Both the position numbers and the translations under genes were made by a program. Below, one piece after another: positions 16,501-23,491 of a stretch of DNA of 64,000 bases. The DNA comes from Amycolatopsis camponoti (lineage in GTDB: Bacteria > Actinomycetota > Actinomycetes > Mycobacteriales > Pseudonocardiaceae), in the NCBI RefSeq assembly GCF_902497555.1, contig NZ_CABVGP010000001.1, forward strand, positions 3,576,501-3,640,500, read 5' to 3'. Position 1 is the first letter of the stretch. Every line of letters begins with the position of its first letter. Under the pieces are notes generated by a model. That model was not told where the DNA came from and did no database searches. It saw only the letters and a list, made by a program, of their open reading frames with translations.

Positions 16501-17730
16501 TCATCGGCGGGTCGGGCCGGGTCGCCAGAGGCGGGCCGTGCCGTCGTCGCTCGCTGTCGCCAGCATCGTGCCCGCCTGGTCTACCGCTACCTGGGTCAAA
16601 GCGTCCTCATGGCCCAGCAGCGGTGCGCCCGCGGGGACGGCGGTCGCCCAGTTCCAGAACTGGGCGGTGTGGTCGCGACCGGCTGTGATCAGGGTGTCCG
16701 GATCGAGGAAAGCGAGACCCCAGACGGGGCTGTCGTGTGCCGTCCACGGTTGCCGGACGCATGTCCTGGTCGCGGTGGTCCAGACGTGGACGGTGCCGTC
16801 GTCGGCTCCGGCGGCCAGCGTGCGCCCGTCGGGGCTGAACGCTACGCATGCCATCGACGAGGGGTGCCTGCCGAGGTGTACGTCGACGGGTTCTCGGTCA
16901 CCCACGTGCCACAGGCGCACCTCGCCGTTGGCGTCCGAGGAGGCGATCCAGCCGCGGGGGCTGACCGCCAGGTCGTTGATCGCGTCGGTGTGGCCGGTCA
17001 GGACCGAACGGAGGGAGAACCCGTCGGTGAGGTCCCACACCCGCACGAGGGTGTCACCGCCGCCGGTGACGAGCGCGCGGCCGTGGAGGCTGAACGCGAC
17101 GGCGACCACGTAGCCGTCGTGTTCGAGGGGCGGAACCGCCAGGGCGGTGGCCGTGTGCGGGTCCCACAAGCGGACGGTGGTGTCCACGCTGGCAGTGGCC
17201 AGGCAACGGCCGGTCGGGCTGAAGGCGACGCCCCAGACCGGGCCGCGGTGACCGTTCATCGGCTCGCCGTGTGGCGTTCCGTCGTGGGTGCTCCACAGCC
17301 GGACGGACATGTCCGCACTCACCGTTGCCAGCAGCCGGCCGTTCGGGCTGAACGCCACCCCGGTCACCTCGCCGTCGTGCCCGGTGAGGATGTTCGTGCA
17401 GGCCCAAGCAGCCCCATCCGGTACCGGCGAGAAGATGGCCGGGGCTGCCTGGCCGGTTCTTTCGGCCTGCCGCGCTGCGAGCCATAGCGTGTGGAACAGG
17501 GCGGTGTCCCCGCCCAAGGTCTCGACGATGAGCTCGAGATATCCCCATTTGGGTACGCGCGGGCCGGTGAAGGCGTTGTGCACGGTGGCGTGGCTGAGGA
17601 CACCGATGCCGATGTCGCGGGCGATCTGGCGCAGCCCGGGTTCCCCGGCCCGGAGGTGGAGTTCGTGCAGGCGGTCGAACAAGACGGTGATCGGACCGGC
17701 CGGGGTCACCGCTCGTCTCAGTACTCCCAC
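16501..17730 (-). CDS. HTH-WD40 seven-bladed propeller protein
   Basis: A 409-residue protein. The first ~90 residues (GLRQIARDIGIGVLSHATVH, then PKWGYLELIVETLGG) form the helix-turn-helix seen at the N-terminus of actinobacterial STAND/NB-ARC and WD40 proteins. Seven WD40 repeats follow, each with a VAFSPxGRxLAT-like core and a closing RLW/VW, for example GHDGEVTGVAFSPNGRLLAT and TASDDGTARLW. Seven blades make one complete propeller. Unlike most relatives, no ATPase lies between the two parts. It probably serves as a scaffold or sensor; its partner is unknown. The GTG start begins MGVLRRAVTP. Confidence 0.9.
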   Translation of the reverse strand: MGVLRRAVTPAGPITVLFDRLHELHLRAGEPGLRQIARDIGIGVLSHATVHNAFTGPRVPKWGYLELIVETLGGDTALFHTLWLAARQAERTGQAAPAIFSPVPDGAAWACTNILTGHDGEVTGVAFSPNGRLLATVSADMSVRLWSTHDGTPHGEPMNGHRGPVWGVAFSPTGRCLATASVDTTVRLWDPHTATALAVPPLEHDGYVVAVAFSLHGRALVTGGGDTLVRVWDLTDGFSLRSVLTGHTDAINDLAVSPRGWIASSDANGEVRLWHVGDREPVDVHLGRHPSSMACVAFSPDGRTLAAGADDGTVHVWTTATRTCVRQPWTAHDSPVWGLAFLDPDTLITAGRDHTAQFWNWATAVPAGAPLLGHEDALTQVAVDQAGTMLATASDDGTARLWRPGPTRR

Positions 17731-17834
17731 GGGTCTCAGCGTACGAACCAGTCGACGCCAGTCAACGTTCGTTCACGAGCGTCAACCCGGCCGCGAGGCC
17801 ACGGAGGATCGAACGACAACCTGAGGAGGCGGCG

Positions 17835-18053
17835 ATGGGGATGGTCGAGTGGATGACGGCCGTACTGCTGGTGAGGCCCGTAGCGATCGAGATCGGGGAG
17901 TGGGTCGTGGTGGGCCGGTCGGCGTGGTCGACGGTCAGACCGGGCCGCGTGGATCGTGCGGCAGGCAGCGACCGGCCCTTGGTGCCACCGGCGGAATCCA
18001 CGGGCCGGGAACGCGGGGCAGTGGACGCTCCGGACACCGGTGCAGTCTGGTGA
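17835..18053 (+). CDS. Small protein of unknown function (72 residues)
   Basis: The ATG is preceded by GAGGAGG at ideal spacing, and the protein starts MGMVEWMTAVLLVRPVAIEI with a short hydrophobic stretch. A strong hairpin follows at 18076-18110. I recognise no family, and the rest (VDRAAGSDRPLVPPAESTGR) looks unstructured. It is the only candidate gene in a 387-bp gap between the WD40 and ArsI-type genes. The good ribosome site is the main support. Confidence 0.35.
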   Translation: MGMVEWMTAVLLVRPVAIEIGEWVVVGRSAWSTVRPGRVDRAAGSDRPLVPPAESTGRERGAVDAPDTGAVW

Positions 18054-18075
18054 GCGAGGCGCGGTTGGTCCTCAT

Positions 18076-18110
18076 GGAGCCGGTGCGCTCCTCGATTGCG
18101 CACCGGCTCC
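18076..18110. terminator. Perfect 13-bp hairpin between convergent genes
   Basis: GGAGCCGGTGCGC (18076-18088) pairs perfectly with GCGCACCGGCTCC (18098-18110) around a 9-nt loop. It ends 7 bp from the stop of the ArsI/CadI gene (minus strand) and lies after the small plus-strand gene. There is no long U tract, as is common in high-GC bacteria. It probably ends transcription from both sides. Confidence 0.7.
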
Positions 18111-18117
18111 AGGGGCT

Positions 18118-18579
18118 TCAGCTGCAGCAGCCCTCGGGGGTGGCGGTTTCGGCGTCCGGTGTGCAGCACGTCGCCGGGGTGACCAGCGCTGCGCTGTCGG
18201 TGCCGAACGTCGTCGAGTCGCCCTTCACCGTGTAGACCTCCCACGGCTCCTTGCCCGGACCGTGGACCCACACCTTGTCCTGCACCGCGTAGCAGCACGT
18301 CGTGTCGTCCTCGGTCAGCGTCTCGAGCCCTTCGCCGGTCAGCCGCTGAGTTGCCGCGTTGACCTGGTCGGCCGACTCGACCTCGACGCCGAGGTGGTCC
18401 ATCACCGTCTCCTGGCCCGGCTCGCCCTCCAGGAGCACCAGCTTCAGCGCGGGCTCCTCGATCGCGAAGTTCGCGTAGCCCGGCCGGAGCTTCGCCGGCT
18501 CTGTCCCGAACAGCTTCGAGTAGAAGTCGATCGATCCCGCCAAGTCCCCGACCCGCAGGGCCAGCTGTACCCGTGACAT
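18118..18579 (-). CDS. arsI: ArsI/CadI-type vicinal-oxygen-chelate dioxygenase (C-As lyase family)
   Basis: A 153-residue glyoxalase-fold protein. It starts MSRVQLALRVGDLAGSIDFY and has PAKLRPGYANFAIEEPALKL. The key motif is DDTTCCYAVQDKVWVHGPG followed by WEVY, where the vicinal cysteines bind trivalent arsenicals. The C-terminus adds more Cys pairs (PATCCTP, EGCCS). ArsI is an Fe(II)-dependent enzyme that cleaves the C-As bond of organoarsenicals; the related CadI is cadmium-inducible. The start is at 18579 because GGAGGAG precedes it. It is divergent from arsR across a short operator region. In this setting it would demethylate methylarsenite or degrade an organoarsenical. Confidence 0.85.
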   Translation of the reverse strand: MSRVQLALRVGDLAGSIDFYSKLFGTEPAKLRPGYANFAIEEPALKLVLLEGEPGQETVMDHLGVEVESADQVNAATQRLTGEGLETLTEDDTTCCYAVQDKVWVHGPGKEPWEVYTVKGDSTTFGTDSAALVTPATCCTPDAETATPEGCCS

Positions 18580-18596
18580 CTCCGCTCCTCCTTGGA

Positions 18597-18636
18597 TAGA
18601 CATCTGTCTAAGTAGATGAACTTAGATTGCCGTCTA
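18597..18636. promoter_or_regulatory. ArsR operator between divergent arsI and arsR
   Basis: TAGACATCTGTCTA (18597-18610) is a perfect inverted repeat (TAGACA/TGTCTA), and TAGATTGCCGTCTA (18623-18636) is an imperfect second copy 26 bp away. They occupy the 82-bp divergent gap before arsI and arsR. ArsR repressors bind such sites and release on As(III). The sequence differs from the ATCGA-N6-TCGAT sites of the second arsenic gene group, which suggests two separate regulators. Confidence 0.6.
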
Positions 18637-18661
18637 TATGTGAATCTGTCAATATAGAGGC

Positions 18662-19024
18662 ATGTCGAAGCAACTGCCGCTCGTCGCGATGGACGCCTGC
18701 TGCGCGCCCCTGGCTCGGGAACCGCTGACGCAGGACCAGGCGGTCGAGCTGTCGCACCTGTTCAAGGCGATGGCCGACCCCGTCCGGCTGCGATTGCTGT
18801 CGCTGATCGCGTCCCACGCCGGTGGCGAGGCGTGCGTCTGCGACCTGACGGACGCCTTCGACCTCACTGGCCCGACCATCTCCCACCACCTCAAGGTGCT
18901 GCGCGAGTCCGGGCTGATCACCGGCGACCGCCGCGGCACCTGGATCTACTACCGCGTGCACCCCGAGGTGCTCGCGCGGCTGTCGGCCGTACTCACCGCC
19001 ACGGGCGAGACGGTCACCGCGTGA
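18662..19024 (+). CDS. arsR: ArsR-family arsenic-responsive repressor
   Basis: A 120-residue winged-helix protein. The N-terminus has a vicinal pair MDACCAPLAREPL, and a further Cys pair is in EACVCDLTDAFDL. The HTH is LTGPTISHHLKVLRESGLIT, and a typical wing follows (RRGTWIYYRV). N-terminal CC plus a Cys near the HTH is the As(III)-binding layout of the actinobacterial ArsR1 type. It overlaps acr3 by 4 bp (GTGA), so it leads an arsR-acr3-arsC operon and probably represses it and arsI through the adjacent palindromes. Confidence 0.93.
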   Translation: MSKQLPLVAMDACCAPLAREPLTQDQAVELSHLFKAMADPVRLRLLSLIASHAGGEACVCDLTDAFDLTGPTISHHLKVLRESGLITGDRRGTWIYYRVHPEVLARLSAVLTATGETVTA

Positions 19025-20079
19025 CCGCGGTCGCGGAGGCGCCGCCTCGTCTATCCACTTTGGACAAATTGCTGCCGGTCTGGATCGCGGCCGCGATGGT
19101 CGCCGGGCTGCTGGCCGGGCGCTGGGTGCCCGGCCTGAACACCGCGCTGTCCGCGGTGCAGGTCGACGGCATCTCGCTGCCGATCGCCCTCGGGCTGCTG
19201 GTGATGATGTACCCCGTCCTGGCGAAGGTCCGCTACGACCGGCTCGGCACGGTCACTCGCGACCGGCGGCTGCTGTGGCCGTCGCTGGTGCTGAACTGGC
19301 TCGTCGGCCCGGCGCTGATGTTCGCGCTGGCCTGGCTGCTGCTGCCGGATCTGCCGGAGTACCGGACCGGGCTGATCATCGTCGGGCTCGCCCGCTGCAT
19401 CGCGATGGTGATCATCTGGAACGACCTCGCCTGCGGCGACCGCGAAGCCGCCGCCGTGCTCGTCGCGCTGAACTCGGTGTTCCAGGTGATCGCGTTCGGG
19501 CTGCTCGGCTGGTTCTACCTCTCCGTTCTGCCCGGCTGGCTCGGCCTCCCGCAGGCCGATCTCGCCGTGTCCGGGTGGCAGATCGCCAAGAGCGTGCTGA
19601 TCTTCCTCGGCATCCCGCTGGCCGCCGGCTACCTGAGCCGCCGCGTCGGCGAACGCGCCAAGGGCCGCGATTGGTACGAGAAGAACTTCCTGCCGAAGGT
19701 CGGGCCCGTCGCGCTGTACGGGCTGCTGTTCACCATCGTGATCCTCTTCGCCTTGCAGGGCGACCAGATCACCAGCCGTCCGCTGGACGTCGCGCGCATC
19801 GCGGTTCCGCTGCTGGTCTACTTCGGACTGATGTGGGCCGGTTCCTACGCGCTCGGCAAAGCTCTGGGACTGAACTACGAGCGAACCACCACGCTCGCGT
19901 TCACCGCCGCGGGCAACAACTTCGAGCTCGCCATCGCCGTGGCCATCGCGACCTTCGGGGCCGCGAGCGGGCAAGCGCTCGCCGGGGTCGTCGGCCCGCT
20001 GATCGAAGTCCCGGTGCTCGTCGCCCTCGTGTACGTCTCCCTCGCGCTGCGGCGCCGCTACGCCAGGAGCACTCGATGA
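19021..20079 (+). CDS. acr3: Acr3-family arsenite efflux permease
   Basis: A 352-residue membrane protein with ~10 transmembrane helices. It contains VMMYPVLAKVRY, NWLVGPALMFALAWL and GLARCIAMVIIWNDLACGD, the Acr3 motif with the conserved functional Cys. TAAGNNFELAIAVAIATFG is also characteristic. Acr3 expels As(III) by proton exchange. The GTG start overlaps the arsR stop by 4 bp and its own stop overlaps arsC by 4 bp (ATGA), a translationally coupled operon. Confidence 0.95.
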   Translation: MTAVAEAPPRLSTLDKLLPVWIAAAMVAGLLAGRWVPGLNTALSAVQVDGISLPIALGLLVMMYPVLAKVRYDRLGTVTRDRRLLWPSLVLNWLVGPALMFALAWLLLPDLPEYRTGLIIVGLARCIAMVIIWNDLACGDREAAAVLVALNSVFQVIAFGLLGWFYLSVLPGWLGLPQADLAVSGWQIAKSVLIFLGIPLAAGYLSRRVGERAKGRDWYEKNFLPKVGPVALYGLLFTIVILFALQGDQITSRPLDVARIAVPLLVYFGLMWAGSYALGKALGLNYERTTTLAFTAAGNNFELAIAVAIATFGAASGQALAGVVGPLIEVPVLVALVYVSLALRRRYARSTR

Positions 20080-20474
20080 CCCGCAAGCCGGAAGTCCTCT
20101 TCGTCTGCGTCCACAACGCCGGCCGCTCCCAGATGGCCGCCGCGCTGCTCGCCCACCACGCCGGCGGCGCGGTCGACGTCCGCTCGGCCGGCTCCGCGCC
20201 CGCCGACAGCATCAACCCCGCCGTGCGCGAGGCGATGGCCGAAATCGGGCTCGACCTCTCCCACGAGGTCCCGAAGAAGCTGACGACCGACGCGGTCGAG
20301 GCCGCCGACGTCGTGATCACGATGGGGTGCGGCGACGCCTGCCCGGTCTTCCCCGGCAAGCGGTACCTCGACTGGCAGCTGGAGGACCCCGCGGGCAAGG
20401 GCGTCGAGGACGTCCGGCCGATCCGGGACGAGATCGATCGGCGGGTGCGGGACCTGCTCGCCGAACTCCGTTGA
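20076..20474 (+). CDS. arsC: Arsenate reductase ArsC (LMW-phosphatase type)
   Basis: A 132-residue protein with the P-loop VCVHNAGRSQMAAALL near the N-terminus (CX5R, catalytic Cys), plus TMGCGDACPVFPGKRYLDW carrying the resolving cysteines. This is the low-molecular-weight tyrosine-phosphatase-type arsenate reductase, coupled to mycothiol or thioredoxin in actinobacteria. It converts As(V) to As(III) for Acr3 to expel and, in this island, for the biosynthetic enzymes. The ATG overlaps acr3 by 4 bp. A second homologue lies at 21556-22038. Confidence 0.94.
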   Translation: MTRKPEVLFVCVHNAGRSQMAAALLAHHAGGAVDVRSAGSAPADSINPAVREAMAEIGLDLSHEVPKKLTTDAVEAADVVITMGCGDACPVFPGKRYLDWQLEDPAGKGVEDVRPIRDEIDRRVRDLLAELR

Positions 20475-21670
20475 CCGAGCGCAAGCCGGGGACGGTGCTG
20501 GCCGTCTTGTGCCTCACCGAGATCACCAGCTGGGGCGTGCTCTTCTACGCCTTCCCCGTGCTGGTCCCCGCCATCGCCCGCGACACCGGCTGGTCGCCGG
20601 CCGCGCTCACCGCGGCGCTGTCGGTCGCCCTGCTCGTGTCCGCGCTGACGGGCATCGCGGTCGGACGCGTGCTCGATCGGCGAGGGCCGCGGCTGCTGAT
20701 GACCGCCGGGTCCGTGGTCGGCGTGGCAGCGGTGGTGGTGATCGCCACCGCACGCACGTTGCCGTGGTTCTTCGTCGGCTGGATCTGCGCCGGGCTGGCG
20801 ATGGCCGCGACGTTCTACCCGCCCGCCTTCGCCGCACTCACCCGCTGGTACGGCCCTCGCCGCGTCCGGGCCCTGACGACGCTGACGCTGGTCGCCGGGT
20901 TCGCCAGCACCGTGTTCGCCCCGCTGACCGCGCTGCTGGCCGAGAACCTGAGCTGGCGGACCACCTACCTCGTCCTCGCGGTCGTGCTCGCCGTCTTGAC
21001 CGTGCCGGGGCACTGGTTCGGGCTCCGCCGCTCGTGGCCGCCGGTCGTCGCCGACGCCGGGCAGCCGTCGAAGCCGCGCAGCGAAGCGCGGAGTCCGGCG
21101 TTCGTCGCGCTGGTCGCCGCGTTCAGCCTCACCGCGCTCGGCACCTACGCCGTCGTCGTCAACCTCGTCGCTCTGCTCGCCGAGCGAGGGCTCTCGACGG
21201 GGATGGCGGCGATCGCTCTCGGACTGGGCGGCGCCGGTCAGGTCGCCGGCCGGCTGGGATTCGCGACGCTGGTGAACCGCACCGGGGTCCGCACCCGCAC
21301 CGCCGTCGTCATCGTCGTGCTCGCCGCGACGACCACTTTGCTGGGCGCGCTGACATCGACGGTGGCGCTGGTCTGCGCCTCGGTCTTCGCCGGAATGGCC
21401 CGTGGGGTGTTCACGCTGCTGCAGGCGACCGCCGTCGCCGACCGGTGGGGCACCGCCGGGTACGGACGGCTCAGCGGCCTGCTGTCCGCGCCGCTGGTGA
21501 CCATGTCGGCGGTCGCGCCCTACGCCGGTGCGGCGCTGGCCGCGCTCACCGGCAGCTACTCGACCGCGTTCCTCGTGCTCGGAGCGCTCACCGTCGCCGC
21601 CGTCCCGGTGTCGCTCGCGGCCCGGCCCGCCGTCGCGGAGACGCCGGCCAGCTCGGACAGCAAGTCCTGA
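20471..21670 (+). CDS. MFS transporter in the ars operon
   Basis: A ~399-residue, 12-helix major-facilitator protein: TEITSWGVLFYAFPVLVPAI, the loop VGRVLDRRGPRLLM, and a second half starting AFVALVAAFSLTALGTYAVV. I start it at TTG 20471, which overlaps the arsC stop by 4 bp (TTGA), so it belongs to the arsR-acr3-arsC operon. It is not clearly ArsJ, since no GAPDH partner is present. It could export an organoarsenical, as ArsQ does in arsinothricin clusters, but that is inference from context. Its 3' end overlaps the convergent second arsC by 115 bp. Confidence 0.88.
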   Translation: MTERKPGTVLAVLCLTEITSWGVLFYAFPVLVPAIARDTGWSPAALTAALSVALLVSALTGIAVGRVLDRRGPRLLMTAGSVVGVAAVVVIATARTLPWFFVGWICAGLAMAATFYPPAFAALTRWYGPRRVRALTTLTLVAGFASTVFAPLTALLAENLSWRTTYLVLAVVLAVLTVPGHWFGLRRSWPPVVADAGQPSKPRSEARSPAFVALVAAFSLTALGTYAVVVNLVALLAERGLSTGMAAIALGLGGAGQVAGRLGFATLVNRTGVRTRTAVVIVVLAATTTLLGALTSTVALVCASVFAGMARGVFTLLQATAVADRWGTAGYGRLSGLLSAPLVTMSAVAPYAGAALAALTGSYSTAFLVLGALTVAAVPVSLAARPAVAETPASSDSKS

Positions 21671-22038
21671 ACCCGCCGTTCGATCTCGTCCCGGACGGGC
21701 CGGATCTCCCCGGCTGGGCGCCCGGCGGGGTCGTCGAGCTTCCAGTCCAGGTAGCGCGTCCCGGGAACGACCGGGCACGCGTCCCCGCAGCCCATCGTGA
21801 TGACCACGTCGGACCGTTCCACGCTCTCGGTGGTCAGCTTCTTCGGCTGCTCGCCCGAGATGTCGATACCGCGTTCGGCCATGACCTCGACGACGGCCGG
21901 GTTGACGGTGGCGGCCGGCGCGGAGCCGGCCGAGCGCACGACGACCCGGTCGCCGCCGTGGTGACGCAGGAAGGCCGCGGCCATCTGCGAGCGACCGGCG
22001 TTGTGCACGCAGACGAACAGAACCTCGGGCACGGACAC
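21556..22038 (-). CDS. arsC: Second arsenate reductase ArsC with C-terminal extension
   Basis: A 160-residue homologue of the first ArsC, with the same P-loop VCVHNAGRSQMAAAFL and ITMGCGDACPVVPGTRYLDW. The catalytic domain ends near SELAGVSATAG. About 28 low-complexity residues then run into the 3' end of the convergent MFS gene, giving a 115-bp antisense overlap. The start is GTG 22038 (SVPEVLF), preceded by AAAGGG; GTG 22032 is an alternative. It lies 83 bp downstream of arsP on the same strand, so the two probably form one operon under the ATCGA-N6-TCGAT operator. Confidence 0.9.
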   Translation of the reverse strand: MSVPEVLFVCVHNAGRSQMAAAFLRHHGGDRVVVRSAGSAPAATVNPAVVEVMAERGIDISGEQPKKLTTESVERSDVVITMGCGDACPVVPGTRYLDWKLDDPAGRPAGEIRPVRDEIERRVQDLLSELAGVSATAGRAASDTGTAATVSAPSTRNAVE

Positions 22039-22121
22039 GGGAAGCCCTTTCACGTCGACGAGATCCGATGTGGACGTGCCGGGCGGGCAGGAGGGGGAGG
22101 TGCCGCCCGCCCGGCACGAGT

Positions 22122-23159
22122 TCACAAGAGCAGCTGCGCGAGGAACCCGAGCAGGATGCTGCCGAGCATGCCGAAGGCGATGTAGAGCGCGAACACCTTG
22201 TTGTTGACCACGCTGCGGACCGCGACCATCGCGGGGATGGTGGTCACGGACCCGGCGAGCAGGAACGTCACCGCCGCGCCCTCGGCCATGCCCTTGGCGA
22301 GCAGGCCGCCGACGATCGGGATCGCGCCGACGCCGTTGAGGTAGAGCGGGATGCTGATGACCGCGGCGAGCGGGATGGCCAGCCAGCCCTTGTCGCCGCC
22401 GAGGATGCTGGTGATGATCCCGTTCGGGACGTAGACGCGGATGACGCCTTCGAAGACGCACGCGAAGACCAGCCACTTGCCGAGGGACACGGTGTCGCGC
22501 AGGAAGTTCCGGCCGGTGATGCGCCAGTTCCGCTTCGACCTGAGGCTCGCCTTGGCCTGCGGCCACCACGGGGCGCCGTCGTCATCGTCGTCTTCGGGGG
22601 CGGGGCCGCCGGTCGACGTGGGTTCCTCGGTGAGAACAGCCGAGCCACCGCCGGCGGCCACCGCCACCTGAGCGGGCGCCGCGTGCCGCTCGCGTTCGTC
22701 GACCGCCGGTTTCTTCTCCGGGCGCAGGACGTCCTTGAACCCGCCACGCTTCTCGACCAGCAGGATGATGACCCCGGCCCCGATCGCCAGCACCAGGGCG
22801 CCGAGGAGGCGGGCGGTCGCCAGCGGAAGGCCGATCTCCTTCGCGGTCAAGGCGAAGATCGGCGGGTCCATGGCGGGGGAGGCGATCCAGAACGACATCA
22901 CCGCCGACAGTGGCACGCCACCTCGCAACAGCTTGCGGATCAGCGGGATGACGGTGAAGGAGCAGAACGGGCTGAACGCGCCCAGGCAAGTGGTGAACAG
23001 GACGCCCAGCAGACCGTGCTTGCGGAACGAGCGGCGCGCGACGATGTCGAGGTAGAGCAGGTCGACGGTCGCGGCGATCGCCAGGGCGATGAAGAAGAAG
23101 ATGCTCAGGTCGACCAAATTCTCCCAGGCCAAGCGCAGGACCTCGAGGATCTTGTCCAT
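22122..23159 (-). CDS. arsP: ArsP-type organoarsenical efflux permease (DUF318/YraQ)
   Basis: A 345-residue membrane protein with about 8-10 helices in two halves. The first half contains CLGAFSPFCSFTVIPL and SFWIASPAMDPPIFALT. The halves are separated by a long acidic cytoplasmic loop (EDDDDDGAPWW). The second half has IPLYLNGVGAIPIVGGLLAK and GSVTTIPAMVAVRSVVNNK. This matches the DUF318/ArsP permeases, some of which export trivalent organoarsenicals such as methylarsenite and roxarsone(III); other members handle other ions. Arsenic genes on both sides support ArsP. The promoter carries an ATCGA-N6-TCGAT palindrome. Confidence 0.88.
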   Translation of the reverse strand: MDKILEVLRLAWENLVDLSIFFFIALAIAATVDLLYLDIVARRSFRKHGLLGVLFTTCLGAFSPFCSFTVIPLIRKLLRGGVPLSAVMSFWIASPAMDPPIFALTAKEIGLPLATARLLGALVLAIGAGVIILLVEKRGGFKDVLRPEKKPAVDERERHAAPAQVAVAAGGGSAVLTEEPTSTGGPAPEDDDDDGAPWWPQAKASLRSKRNWRITGRNFLRDTVSLGKWLVFACVFEGVIRVYVPNGIITSILGGDKGWLAIPLAAVISIPLYLNGVGAIPIVGGLLAKGMAEGAAVTFLLAGSVTTIPAMVAVRSVVNNKVFALYIAFGMLGSILLGFLAQLLL

Positions 23160-23225
23160 GCCACCATCCTTGACATCGGGGACCGGTTTCGCGGTGCCGA
23201 GGACGCGCAGCTTCCCCCAGCCTTC

Positions 23226-23241
23226 ATCGATGCTAGTCGAT
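23226..23241. promoter_or_regulatory. ATCGA-N6-TCGAT operator between arsP and the arsL-like gene
   Basis: ATCGATGCTAGTCGAT has matching 5-bp arms and a 6-bp centre. It lies between the divergent arsP and radical SAM genes. The same arms and spacing recur as perfect palindromes at 30590-30605 and 34020-34035, each in front of an arsenic-related gene. It is most likely an ArsR site; one of the two downstream ArsR proteins is the probable binder. Confidence 0.7.
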
Positions 23242-23491
23242 TAAGCAGCGGCGGTCCATACCTCGCCCGCTGCCGCGAACCGCGCTCCGCGGAGGCTGCC
23301 GAAGCGTGATCACAACGTCCGAAAGGATGAATAATCAGTCGGAAAACCGTGATCTACCTGCGTTTATCGATCCATTGACATGTATCGCTGAAGCATGCAA
23401 TCGTGATGCCGCGTACGAGGAGAGGCCCGTCGCCGGGCCGGTTCCGCTGGGGGAACCAATCCTTTTTGTCCGATTCAGTTGTGGGGGAAGC
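23242..23491 (+). promoter_or_regulatory. AT-richer leader before the arsL-like gene
   Basis: About 250 bp precede the chosen start of the radical SAM gene. The frame is open here from a GTG at 23306, but base composition is visibly less GC-rich than in the coding region (for example around 23325-23410) and the translation is not protein-like. A TTGACA lies at 23375. I read this as promoter and untranslated leader of the long arsenic operon. Confidence 0.5.

Noticed and set aside
20471..21670. MFS gene as ArsJ.
   Set aside because: No GAPDH partner gene, which ArsJ requires for arsenate extrusion as 1-arseno-3-phosphoglycerate.
23306..23491. N-terminal extension of the radical SAM protein from an upstream GTG.
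   Set aside because: The DNA is AT-richer and the translation is not protein-like; ATG 23492 has a better ribosome site and fits the domain start.
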